From: Phycisphaeraceae bacterium
GTDB lineage: Bacteria > Planctomycetota > Phycisphaerae > Phycisphaerales > UBA1924
Direction: 5' to 3'
Assembly: GCA_019636675.1 (NCBI GenBank)
Contig: JAHBXC010000002.1
Coordinates: 1-64,000, forward strand
DNA length: 64,000 nt
In this document: in pieces, positions 25,394 to 32,833 of the stretch
Position numbering within the stretch: the first letter of the stretch is position 1
Layout of the letters: each line of letters begins with the position of its first letter
Position numbers and translations under genes: made by a program
Notes under the pieces: model-generated
What the model was told of the DNA's origin: nothing
The model's database searches: none
The model's input: only the letters and a program-made list of their open reading frames with translations

Positions 25394-25798
25394 ATGGCAT
25401 CACGCGAACCCCTCGCCGAATTCCGCGCCCATCGCACGAAGGGCATGGAGCGGCTCCTCGACACCGACCACCTCGGGATCAAGCGCTACCTGGCGCTCGA
25501 CTCGGCCGCGTATCGCGACGGCGCCCTCGACGCGAAGACCAAGGAGCTTCTCGGCCTGGTCGCGTCGGCGGTCCTCCGCTGCGACGCGTGCGTCACCTAC
25601 CACCTCGAGACCAGTCTGAAGCTCGGCTGGAAGGAAGACGAGATCATCGACGCGCTGAATGTCGCGCTGGTGGTGGGGGGGACGATCACGATCCCCCATA
25701 TCCGCGACGCGCGACTGCGCCTCGACGAGCTCCTCGCTGAGCGGGAGGCCGGGGGCTCCGGGGGCTCCGGGGGCGCCGGGGGCGCTGAAGGTGACTGA
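25394..25798 (+). CDS. Carboxymuconolactone decarboxylase/AhpD-like protein
   Basis: A 134-residue all-helical protein of the carboxymuconolactone decarboxylase superfamily. The CDACVTYH motif (about residues 62-69) gives the redox CxxC and histidine found in AhpD-type peroxidase partners, so a thiol role is more likely than decarboxylation. EIIDALNVALVVGGT is the conserved C-terminal helix. The C-terminus is a Gly/Ser tail encoded by GGGGGCTCC repeats. The ATG at 25394 fits the family length; an upstream frame opens at 25358. It overlaps the folP start by 8 bases, so the two are co-translated. Confidence 0.85.
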   Translation: MASREPLAEFRAHRTKGMERLLDTDHLGIKRYLALDSAAYRDGALDAKTKELLGLVASAVLRCDACVTYHLETSLKLGWKEDEIIDALNVALVVGGTITIPHIRDARLRLDELLAEREAGGSGGSGGAGGAEGD

Positions 25799-26714
25799 AG
25801 CCACGCGCGCGTGGACGCTCGCGAACGGCCGGACGCTCCCGCTCGAGCGTTCGCGGATCATGGCGATCATCAACGCGACGCCCGATTCCTTCTCCGACGG
25901 CGGGCGCTACCGCGACGCGTCCCACGCCGCCGACGAAGCGCTGCGCATGCTCGCGCAGGGCGCCGACATGCTCGACATCGGGGGCGAGTCCACCCGTCCC
26001 GGCGCGACGCCGGTGCCCGCCAACGAGCAGGCCCGGCGCGTGATCCCCGTGATCCGCGCGGCACGCGCCGCGGGGATCGAGGCGCCCATCAGCGTGGACA
26101 CGACGAGCGCGCAGGTCGCGCGCGCCGCGCTCGACGAGGGGGCCGACGCGATCAACGACCAGTCCGCCGGGCGGGACGATCCCGAGATGCTCCCGCTCGC
26201 GGCGGCGCGCGCCGCCGGGATCGTGCTCATGCACCGCCTGCGCCGGATGGACGAAGACGCGTACTCGCATCGCTACGGCGAATCGGGCCAGCCGGGCGCG
26301 CCTCGCTACGAGGACCATGCCGGGGGCGTCGCCGGCGCGGTCTCCGACTTCCTGCGCGAGCGACTTCACGCGGCGATATCCGCGGGCATCGCCCCTGAAC
26401 GCGTCGCGATCGATCCCGGGATCGGTTTCGGCAAGACCGTCGAGCAGTGTCTCGCGCTGGTGCGCGCGACCGGGGAGCTGGCGTCGATCGGACCGCCGGT
26501 GGTGTGCGCCGTGAGCCGCAAGAGTTTCATCGGGAAGCTCCTCGTCGAGAACGACCCCGTGAAGCGCGACGACGGCTCGGTCGCGCTCGCCGTGGCGATG
26601 CGCCTGTCGGGCGCAACGCTCTTTCGCGTGCACGAGGTCGCGGCGCACCGTCGTGCGCTGCGTCTCGCCGACGCGCTCCTCGCTGGCGCGCGTCCCGTGA
26701 CCGGCCCCGCTTGA
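25791..26714 (+). CDS. folP: Dihydropteroate synthase
   Basis: A 307-residue TIM-barrel enzyme joining p-aminobenzoate to dihydropterin pyrophosphate in folate synthesis. The pterin-site and loop motifs are clear: IINATPDSFSDGGRY, MLDIGGESTRPGA, SVDTTSAQVARAAL, GADAINDQSAG, DPGIGFGKTVEQ and VVCAVSRKSFIGKL. The length is slightly above average because of a 20-residue insert after LMHRLRRM. GTG at 25791 was chosen; it lies inside the end of the AhpD-like gene. No other folate gene is adjacent. Confidence 0.95.
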   Translation: MTEATRAWTLANGRTLPLERSRIMAIINATPDSFSDGGRYRDASHAADEALRMLAQGADMLDIGGESTRPGATPVPANEQARRVIPVIRAARAAGIEAPISVDTTSAQVARAALDEGADAINDQSAGRDDPEMLPLAAARAAGIVLMHRLRRMDEDAYSHRYGESGQPGAPRYEDHAGGVAGAVSDFLRERLHAAISAGIAPERVAIDPGIGFGKTVEQCLALVRATGELASIGPPVVCAVSRKSFIGKLLVENDPVKRDDGSVALAVAMRLSGATLFRVHEVAAHRRALRLADALLAGARPVTGPA

Positions 26715-26745
26715 CGACGACGGATCGGGCGGTATTGTCCTCGCA

Positions 26746-26841
26746 GCATCAAGAGTCCCCGGAGTGCCTTCGGCCCGGGGCGGCAACCGAGCAGCACAGT
26801 CTGCCGCGGTGCCGGGCCAGCCCTGACGTGGGGAGCGATGC
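26746..26841 (+). ncRNA. SAM riboswitch-like leader (SAM-I clan)
   Basis: The 231-base leader of the Cys/Met PLP-enzyme gene carries a SAM-I-like aptamer. P1 pairs GCATC (26746-26750) with GATGC (26837-26841), and AAGAG follows the 5' strand as in the consensus. P2 is CCCCGG/CCGGGG (26757-26762/26775-26780) topped by GCC/GGC. The conserved GGCAACC is at 26782-26788. P3 contains CCG/CGG and GCAG/CTGC around a CACAGT loop. The conserved GGTGCC follows at 26809-26814, and a short P4 (CCC/GGG) leads into GAGCGATGC. The small P2 loop and P4 suggest a SAM-I/IV-type variant. The genes it leads make methionine precursors, as expected. Confidence 0.75.
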
Positions 26842-26877
26842 GGACGAAACCGCCCAGCGGGATTCGTCAAAAATGCG

Positions 26878-26895
26878 GGCAGTGTTGTCGCTGCC
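26878..26895 (+). promoter_or_regulatory. Possible expression-platform hairpin
   Basis: GGCAG (26878-26882) and CTGCC (26891-26895) can pair around TGTTGTCG, between the aptamer and the start codon at 26946. No T run follows, so it does not look like an intrinsic terminator. Control could be at translation or through Rho. Confidence 0.3.
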
Positions 26896-26945
26896 ATCCC
26901 ACGCCACACCTGCGCGTTCTTGATGTCAAGAAGAGGATTCTTGGC

Positions 26946-28178
26946 ATGGCTGTTCACGCGCGTTCCGTACCTCACGATGTCTTCGCCCTGTGCGCGCACG
27001 GCGCCGCCGCACCAGGCGCGGGCGATCCGCTCCTCACCCCCATCGTCCAGAGCACGACCTACCGGCAGGCCGGGCTCGGGGGCGGGCCCGGGCACGCCTA
27101 TTCACGCGTGTCCAATCCCACCGTCTCGGCGCTCGAGGCGGCGCTGGGGGCGATCGAGGACGCCCCGCCCGGCGCGTGCTTCGGCACGGGCCTCGGCGCC
27201 GAGTTCGCGCTGTTTCTCAGCGTCCTCAGGGCGGGCGATCACTGCGTCTGCGGCGACAAGGTCTACGGGGGCACCACGCGCCTGCTGCGCCAGACCCTCG
27301 CCGATCTGGGCGTGCGAACCACCTTCGTCGACGCGACCGACCCCGAGCGGGTTCGAGCCGCGATCACGCCCCAGACCCGGCTGATCTTCGTCGAGACACC
27401 CGCGAACCCGACGCTCGAGCTGACCGACATCCGAGCCGTCGCGAGCATCGCGAAGGAGCACGGCGTACTGCTCGCGGTCGACAACACCTTCCTGACCGGC
27501 GTGATCCAGCGCCCGCTCGATCTCGGCGCTGATGTCTCCGTGTACTCGACGACCAAGTTCATCGACGGGCACTCCGCGGCGCTGGGTGGCGCGCTCGTCG
27601 CGAGGGACGAATCGTTGCTGGAGCGCATCCGCTTCATCCGCAAGTGCACGGGGGGCATCCAGTCGCCCCAGAACGCGTGGCTCACGCTGCAGGGGCTCAA
27701 GACCTTGCCCCTGCGTCTGGAACGCCAGTGCCGCACAGCGGTCGAGCTCGCGTCGTGGCTGACCGGCGTCGAGGGCGTTGTTCGCGTGTACCACCCGTCG
27801 CTCTCGGGCGGCGACGCGGCGCGCATCGCTTCCTCCCAGCACACGGGCGGGCTGCACGGGGGCGTGGTTTCGCTCGAGCTGGACACCGAACGCGTGGATG
27901 TCGCGGGGTTCCTGCGTTCGCTGCGCCTGTGCAGCGTTGTGGAGCATGTCGGTTCGGTCGAGACGCTCGTAACGCACCCCGGCACGATGACGCACGCGGA
28001 TGTGCCGCGCGAGCAGCGGATCGCCGCGGGTTTGACCGACGGTCTGCTGCGGATCTCGGTCGGTCTGGAGGGCCTCGCGTCGATCCAGAGCGATCTGCTG
28101 TCGGCGCTGCGTGCGTCGGCGCGTGAAAGGGTCGTGGTCAGCGGCGAAAGGGGGGCGTCATGCGTCAGCGTCGCCTGA
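26946..28178 (+). CDS. Cys/Met metabolism PLP enzyme (cystathionine gamma-synthase or acylhomoserine sulfhydrylase type)
   Basis: A 410-residue PLP-dependent enzyme of the Cys/Met family. K204 in SVYSTTKFIDGHS is the expected Schiff-base lysine. Other signs are HAYSRVSNPTVSALE (phosphate-binding R/Y region), FVETPANPTLELTDI and VDNTFLTGVIQRPLDLGAD. The C-terminal region VEHVGSVETLVTHPGTMTH binds the substrate carboxylate and is typical of gamma-synthases and sulfhydrylases. The choice between MetB, MetY and MetZ cannot be made by eye. ATG at 26946 was chosen as the first start after the riboswitch that gives normal family length. It overlaps the aspartokinase gene by 19 bases. Confidence 0.88.
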   Translation: MAVHARSVPHDVFALCAHGAAAPGAGDPLLTPIVQSTTYRQAGLGGGPGHAYSRVSNPTVSALEAALGAIEDAPPGACFGTGLGAEFALFLSVLRAGDHCVCGDKVYGGTTRLLRQTLADLGVRTTFVDATDPERVRAAITPQTRLIFVETPANPTLELTDIRAVASIAKEHGVLLAVDNTFLTGVIQRPLDLGADVSVYSTTKFIDGHSAALGGALVARDESLLERIRFIRKCTGGIQSPQNAWLTLQGLKTLPLRLERQCRTAVELASWLTGVEGVVRVYHPSLSGGDAARIASSQHTGGLHGGVVSLELDTERVDVAGFLRSLRLCSVVEHVGSVETLVTHPGTMTHADVPREQRIAAGLTDGLLRISVGLEGLASIQSDLLSALRASARERVVVSGERGASCVSVA

Positions 28179-29884
28179 TCGTGCTCAAGTTCGGCGGATC
28201 GGTGCTTCCCGATGAGGCGTCGCTTGCGAGGGCGGCGCACGAGGTGTATCGCTGGAAGCGCGAGGGCTGGTCGGTGGTCGCGGTGGTGTCCGCGATCGAT
28301 GGCGAGACCGATGCGCGCCTGCGCGCCGCGCTGCGCCGGGGCGATGGAGCGTGCGACCACGCTATCGCCGCCGCCGTCGCCGGGGGAGAGCTGCATTCTG
28401 CGGCCCAGTTCGGGCTTTTCCTCGAGCGCGCCGGCATCGACGGCGCGGTGGTGAACCCCGGGGCGATCGGGCTTCGCGCACACGGCGCGGCGCTCGACGC
28501 GACCCCGATAGGCCTCGACACGGCGCCGATCCGGCGACTGCTCGACGCCGGGCGCGTGGTGGTGTGCCCTGGGTATGTCGCGACCGACGAAGAGGGCAGG
28601 TGGATGCTGCTGGGGCGCGGCGGGTCGGACCTCACGGCGCTCGTGCTCGCCGACGCGCTGGACGCCGAGCGCTGCCGGCTCGTCAAGGATGTCGACGGGC
28701 TCTACGACACCGACCCCAACGCGCCGGGCCCGGCGCCGGCGCGCTACGACGCGGCGTCGTGGGACGACGCGCTGGCGCGCGACGGCTCGATCATCCAGCA
28801 CAAGGCGATCGAGTTCGCGAAGTCCAGGCGCCTTGCGTTCGAGCTCGGCAAACTCAATGGCTCGCGACCGACGCGCGTCGGTGACCTCGGGCTGCTCGAG
28901 AGCGCGCCGGAACGCACGCGGCAAGTCCGTCTTGCGTTGCTGGGGCTTGGCGTCGTCGGCGCCGGGGTCTTCGAGTCGCTGCGACGCCTGCCGGAGGTCG
29001 AGATCGTGCGTGTCGCGGTGCGTGACCCCGGCAAGCACGCGTGCGCTGGGATTCCCGACGATCTGTTCACGACCGATCCGGTCGACGCGGCGCGGTGCGG
29101 CGCCGACATCGTGGTCGAGCTGATCGGCGGGACGGGCGCCGCGCTGGACGCGGTCCGCGCGGCGCTCACGACAGGCGCGAGCGTGGTGACGGCCAACAAG
29201 GCGCTCATCGCGAGCCACGGCGAGGAACTCGGAGCGCTCGCGAGCGCCAGCGGCGCCGGGCTGAAGTTCTCGGCGTCCGTCGGGGGGAGCATGCCGCTGC
29301 TCGAGCACCTGCGAAGTCGCCCCGGCGATGCGCCGCGCCGCGTGCGTGGTGTTCTGAACGGGACATGTAACTTTATTCTGGAGCGAGTGGCCGCCGGCGC
29401 TCCGTTCGACGACGCGGTGCGCGAGGCGCAGCGACTGGGCTTCGCGGAGGCCGACCCCGGCCGCGACCTGGCGGGGCTGGACGCGGCGGACAAGCTCGTC
29501 GTCCTCGCACACAGTCTCGGGCGCGACGACCTGGCGCTGGGCGATGTCCGTGTGGAGGCCTTGACCAGCGAGTCGGCGGCGTTGGCGACGAACGCGGCAC
29601 GCGAGGGGAGGGTGCTCCGGCAGGTCGCAGAGCTGGATCTTTCGGGCGGTCGCGCACGCGCCTGGGTGACGCTGCGCGAGGTTGGTCCTGACGATCCCTT
29701 GCACGCGGTCCGCCTCGAGCGCAACGCGGCGGTCGTCGGGTGGGAATCTGGCGCCGTCACCACCGTCGCCGGTCGCGGGGCTGGTCGCTGGCCGACGGCG
29801 GAGTCGGTCGTCGCGGATGTGCTGGAGCTCGTTCGCGCAGGCGCGCCGGAAGAGGTTGCAGCCGGGGCGGGGGGTGTTGTATGA
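28160..29884 (+). CDS. Compact aspartokinase-homoserine dehydrogenase fusion without ACT domains
   Basis: A 574-residue bifunctional enzyme for the first and third steps from aspartate to homoserine. The kinase part (about 1-245) has KFGGSV (10-15), GRGGSDLTA (152-160) and KDVDGLYDTDP. Compared with LysC, the helical lid region is shortened. The dehydrogenase part (about 255-574) has GLGVVGAGV (262-270, nucleotide site), NGTCNFIL (400-407) and DAADKLVVLAH with the catalytic aspartate/lysine. ThrA and MetL are about 810-820 residues with two ACT modules between the halves; none is visible here, nor at the C-terminus. It should therefore be insensitive to threonine or lysine. It overlaps both neighbours. 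Confidence 0.9.
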   Translation: MRQRRLIVLKFGGSVLPDEASLARAAHEVYRWKREGWSVVAVVSAIDGETDARLRAALRRGDGACDHAIAAAVAGGELHSAAQFGLFLERAGIDGAVVNPGAIGLRAHGAALDATPIGLDTAPIRRLLDAGRVVVCPGYVATDEEGRWMLLGRGGSDLTALVLADALDAERCRLVKDVDGLYDTDPNAPGPAPARYDAASWDDALARDGSIIQHKAIEFAKSRRLAFELGKLNGSRPTRVGDLGLLESAPERTRQVRLALLGLGVVGAGVFESLRRLPEVEIVRVAVRDPGKHACAGIPDDLFTTDPVDAARCGADIVVELIGGTGAALDAVRAALTTGASVVTANKALIASHGEELGALASASGAGLKFSASVGGSMPLLEHLRSRPGDAPRRVRGVLNGTCNFILERVAAGAPFDDAVREAQRLGFAEADPGRDLAGLDAADKLVVLAHSLGRDDLALGDVRVEALTSESAALATNAAREGRVLRQVAELDLSGGRARAWVTLREVGPDDPLHAVRLERNAAVVGWESGAVTTVAGRGAGRWPTAESVVADVLELVRAGAPEEVAAGAGGVV

Positions 29885-30996
29885 GCGAGCACAACGCACC
29901 GATCATCGCGGTCGTCGGCGCGACGGGCGCCGTGGGCCGAGAGGCGCTGTCGATCCTCGCTGAGCGGGGTCACCCGGCGGAACGAGTCGTCGCGCTCGCC
30001 TCGGATCGCTCCGCGGGTTCCGAAGTGGCGTACGCCGACGGCGCGCTGCGCGTCTCCGCGCTCTCGCACGACGCGATCGCGCGGGCCGACGCGGCGATCT
30101 TCGCTGCGTCGTCGGCGGTTTCGCGCGAGTTCGCGCCACCCGCGGCGCGGGCCGGCGTCGTGTGCGTCGATAACTCGTCGGCGTTCCGAATGGCCCCCGA
30201 CATCCCGCTGGTGATCCCCGAGGTCAACGGGAGCGTTCTGGACGGACGTGGTCATCGCCTCGTCGCGAACCCGAACTGCTCGACGATCCTGCTGCTCGTG
30301 GGGATCGAACCGATCCGGCGCGAGTTCGGGATCGAGGATCTCGTGGTGTCGACCTATCAGGCGGTCTCGGGCGCCGGGCTGCCCGGGCTGCTCGAACTGG
30401 AGGAGCAGGCGCGCGCGTTCGCACGAGAAAGCCCGCTGGTGCGAAGCGTCTTCCCGGAGCAGACGCTGTTCAACTGCTTCATCCACGAGTCGGAGATCGA
30501 GCCGGACACGGGGATGAACGCCGAAGAGCGGAAGATGATCGAGGAGACGGGGAAGGTGTGGGGTCTGTCGCACGCGGCGCCGATCACGCCCACCTGCGTC
30601 CGCGTGCCGGTGCTGCGCGCGCACAGCGAGTCGGTGACGCTGCGGCTCGGCAGACCCGCGCGCGTGGAGGATCTGCGCGCGGCGCTGCGCGCCGGGGAGG
30701 GCGTGCGCCTCGTGGACGACCCGAGCGTCGGCGCGTTCCCGACGCCGCTGGAGGCGACTGGCCGGGACGAGGTGCTGGTGGGGCGGGTCCGTCGGGCCAG
30801 GCCGGGGCGCGGGAGCGCGGACGACGGGACCTCCACGGAGTTCACGTTGTGGCTCTGCGGCGATCAGATCCGCAAGGGCGCGGCGCTCAACGCGATCCAG
30901 ATCGCGGAGCGCCTGCTCCCGGGCCTGCTCCGCCCCGGCAACGCGCCGGGTCAACGGGCAGGCCCGGCGAGTCCGGGGGCGAATCCGGGGGCGTGA
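29881..30996 (+). CDS. asd: Aspartate-semialdehyde dehydrogenase
   Basis: A 371-residue enzyme that reduces aspartyl phosphate to aspartate semialdehyde with NADPH, the step between the two activities of the preceding fusion protein. The N-terminal VVGATGAVGREALSIL is the dinucleotide site. C133 in NPNCSTI is the acyl-enzyme cysteine. VSTYQAVSGAG and the histidine in VPVLRAHSES are further family residues. The C-terminal 20 residues are a Pro/Gly-rich extra tail. ATG overlaps the previous stop by four bases. All three genes of the operon sit behind the SAM riboswitch-like leader. Confidence 0.94.
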   Translation: MSEHNAPIIAVVGATGAVGREALSILAERGHPAERVVALASDRSAGSEVAYADGALRVSALSHDAIARADAAIFAASSAVSREFAPPAARAGVVCVDNSSAFRMAPDIPLVIPEVNGSVLDGRGHRLVANPNCSTILLLVGIEPIRREFGIEDLVVSTYQAVSGAGLPGLLELEEQARAFARESPLVRSVFPEQTLFNCFIHESEIEPDTGMNAEERKMIEETGKVWGLSHAAPITPTCVRVPVLRAHSESVTLRLGRPARVEDLRAALRAGEGVRLVDDPSVGAFPTPLEATGRDEVLVGRVRRARPGRGSADDGTSTEFTLWLCGDQIRKGAALNAIQIAERLLPGLLRPGNAPGQRAGPASPGANPGA

Positions 30997-31127
30997 TCGC
31001 GGGCTCCCGGGCCTGGTGGGGACGGCTCGTCAGGTCGTGCGACACGCTCTATCATGCACCGCTCAGACCGCTGAGGGGCGCCCGTCGCCCCGTCCGGGGT
31101 CCGGACGAGCCCAGAGGAGACACCACC

Positions 31128-31460
31128 ATGGCCGGCGAGAATGTCCGCGAGTTCACCGACTCCAACTTCGAGAACGAAGTCCTCCAGTCCGACCAGCCCG
31201 TGCTCGTCGATTTCTGGGCCGAGTGGTGCATGCCATGTCGTATGCTCGCTCCCACGATCCACGAGCTTGCCGAGGAATACTCCGGCAAGGTCAAGGTCGG
31301 GAAGGTCGACACCGACTCGAACCGCGATGTCAGCGTGAAGTTCGGGATCTCCGCGATCCCCACCATCATCCTGTTCAAGAACGGCGAGGTCCAGAAGAAG
31401 TTCGTCGGCCTGACCCGCAAAGAGGACTTCAAGGCAGCGCTCGACAGCGCCGTCTCCTGA
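31128..31460 (+). CDS. trxA: Thioredoxin
   Basis: A 110-residue single-domain thioredoxin with VDFWAEWCMPCRMLAP at about residues 27-42. The active site is WCMPC rather than the usual WCGPC, with methionine in the first X position; this may shift the redox potential. The cis-proline is in SAIPTIILFKNGE (P79 or so). It is cytoplasmic with no signal peptide. It has its own Shine-Dalgarno (AGAGGAG) and a strong terminator 54 bases after the stop, so it is probably transcribed by itself or as the tail of the asd operon. Confidence 0.95.
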   Translation: MAGENVREFTDSNFENEVLQSDQPVLVDFWAEWCMPCRMLAPTIHELAEEYSGKVKVGKVDTDSNRDVSVKFGISAIPTIILFKNGEVQKKFVGLTRKEDFKAALDSAVS

Positions 31461-31513
31461 AGCCCCTGACCTGACCCGGATCGCGGCCGGGTGACAACTC
31501 ATTCGAATCCCCA

Positions 31514-31546
31514 CCGCGACGGTCACCCCGTCGCGGTTGTTCTTTT
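31514..31546 (+). terminator. Intrinsic terminator after trxA
   Basis: CCGCGACGG (31514-31522), loop TCACC, CCGTCGCGG (31528-31536) is a perfect 9-bp stem followed by TTGTTCTTTT. It ends the plus-strand thioredoxin transcript. The left arm abuts the stop codon of the convergent lgt gene (31523-31525 lies in the loop), so lgt ends inside the hairpin. Confidence 0.85.
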
Positions 31547-32587
31547 CGCGGAAGGCCTGCGCCACCCGCCGGCGAGCGCGACGGCGCGCCGTGAGACAAA
31601 GGGAAGCGCCGCCGCCCCGGCCACGACCATCGCGACGCTGAGCCACTGCCCGCGCGAGAGCCCGGCGAAGCGCTGCACGGCGAACTGGTCGTCGGGGAGT
31701 CGCCAGAACTCGGTGACGATGCGACCGACGCCGTAGACGATCAGGAACCAGCACCCAACCACGCCCGGCTTGCGAGGGCGCGCCCAGACGATCGCGAGCG
31801 CCGCGAAGAGGATGACGCCCTCGGCGAGCGCCTGGTAGAGCTGCGAGGGGTGTCGGGCGCTGAGGACGCCCGGGAGCTCTTTCGCGAGGTTCTGCGCGTG
31901 CGTACCGCCGCGCTGGAGGGCGTGAATCATGCGCTCGAAGGCGGCGTTGTAGGAAGTCTCGCCCGCCATACGGAACGGCTCGGCGAGATCGAGCAGCGTG
32001 TTCTCCTGCTCGTCGGTGAGGACGGGCGCGTGGCGCGTGAAGAGTTCTTGGGGGTAGCGCACGCTCCATCGGGGCCCAGGCTCGCCCGGGCCGGCGACGA
32101 TGCGCCCGAGCAGCTCGCCGTTGACGAAGTTCGCGACGCGCCCGAGGAAGAGCCCGATGGGCGCGACGAAAGCGACGGCGTCGAGCGTGTGGAGCCAGGG
32201 CAGCTTGGCGCGGCGGGAAAAGAGCAGCGTCGCGACGATGACGCCCGCGATGCCCCCGTGACTGGCCATGCCGCCCTGATTGATCGCGAGCAGGCCCCAC
32301 CACGGAGGCGAGGACGAGAAGCGCACGAGCAGCGACGGGTCGTAGAACGCGACGTACCCGAGTCGCCCCCCGACGAGCACGCCCAGGATCATCGCGAGCA
32401 TGAGGTCGGTGACCTGCGTGGGCGAGAGCGCGATCACGGCGCGGCGAGAGAGCACTCGCAGCAGAAGCCACCCGAGGATGAACCCCGCGATGTACGCGAG
32501 CCCGTACCAGCGCACGGCCAGAGTCCCGGCGATCTGGAAAAGCACGGGGTCGAGATCGTGGAGCCACGCGTCGGCGAGAGTGAGCAC
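31523..32587 (-). CDS. lgt: Prolipoprotein diacylglyceryl transferase
   Basis: A 354-residue polytopic inner-membrane enzyme that adds diacylglycerol from phosphatidylglycerol to the lipobox cysteine of prelipoproteins. Family motifs include IRWYG-like AVRWYGLAYIAGF, GGRLGYVAFYD, SHGGIAGVIVATLLF with the catalytic histidine, GRVANFVNGELLGR (Lgt signature) and HPSQLYQALAEG. An inserted loop of about 60 residues lies between the signature and HPSQLY. GTG at 32587 was chosen because an upstream in-frame start at 32647 falls in a dispersed palindromic repeat that yields the same MARLRRTTPP peptide elsewhere. The window holds several lipobox proteins it would process. Confidence 0.92.
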   Translation of the reverse strand: MLTLADAWLHDLDPVLFQIAGTLAVRWYGLAYIAGFILGWLLLRVLSRRAVIALSPTQVTDLMLAMILGVLVGGRLGYVAFYDPSLLVRFSSSPPWWGLLAINQGGMASHGGIAGVIVATLLFSRRAKLPWLHTLDAVAFVAPIGLFLGRVANFVNGELLGRIVAGPGEPGPRWSVRYPQELFTRHAPVLTDEQENTLLDLAEPFRMAGETSYNAAFERMIHALQRGGTHAQNLAKELPGVLSARHPSQLYQALAEGVILFAALAIVWARPRKPGVVGCWFLIVYGVGRIVTEFWRLPDDQFAVQRFAGLSRGQWLSVAMVVAGAAALPFVSRRAVALAGGWRRPSAKRTTATG

Positions 32588-32624
32588 GGGGGGAGGATAC
32601 CGCAGAAAGCGGGAATCGGGCGGC

Positions 32625-32647
32625 GTGGTGCGGCGCAGCCGTGCCAC
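32625..32647. repeat. Dispersed palindrome, copy Q
   Basis: GTGGTGCGGC, loop GCA, GCCGTGCCAC forms 10-bp arms with one mismatch. Read on the minus strand it equals the palindrome at 43436-43458 except for one base of 23. It lies 38-60 bases upstream of the lgt start. Confidence 0.6.
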
Positions 32648-32699
32648 GAGCGAGAGTCAGGGTGCGTGCAGGCGCACCTGTCAGCGCTCCCTCCCCCTG

Positions 32700-32723
32700 C
32701 CCCCTCCCGCGAGCGGGAGGGGG
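32700..32723. repeat. C/G-rich perfect hairpin
   Basis: CCCCCTCCCGC (32700-32710), GA, GCGGGAGGGGG (32713-32723) forms an 11-bp perfect dyad with a minimal loop. It sits 13 bases before the heptamer minisatellite in the divergent region between lgt and the membrane-protein gene. It may be another dispersed repeat or a protein-binding site. Confidence 0.5.
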
Positions 32724-32735
32724 GGAAGATCAAAT

Positions 32736-32819
32736 CCCATTGCCCATTGCCCATTGCCCATTGCCCATTGCCCATTGCCCATTGCCCATTGCCCATTGCC
32801 CATTGCCCATTGCCCATTG
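32736..32819 (+). repeat. Heptamer minisatellite (CCCATTG)12
   Basis: Twelve perfect copies of CCCATTG run from 32736 to 32819, followed by a partial CCC. The array ends 14 bases before the ATG of the membrane-protein gene at 32834, where the promoter or ribosome-binding site would be expected. Perfect identity suggests recent expansion or active slippage. Confidence 0.97.
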
Positions 32820-32833
32820 CCCTAAAGTGCGCC

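Noticed and set aside
26720..26850. SAH riboswitch instead of SAM type
   Set aside because: The GGCAACC and GGTGCC elements and the P1 with AAGAG fit the SAM-I clan; the SAH core was not seen.
27263..29899. 878-codon minus-strand open frame opposite the PLP enzyme and AK-HSD
   Set aside because: The reverse strand is a verified operon; this frame is Arg/Ala-rich shadow.
32588..32647. Earlier start of Lgt giving an MARLRRTTPP lead
   Set aside because: That peptide is encoded by the dispersed palindrome and also appears at 43436, so it is a repeat artefact. GTG at 32587 gives the expected N-terminus.
32736..32819. CRISPR array
   Set aside because: The repeats are seven bases with no spacers and no cas genes nearby; it is a minisatellite.
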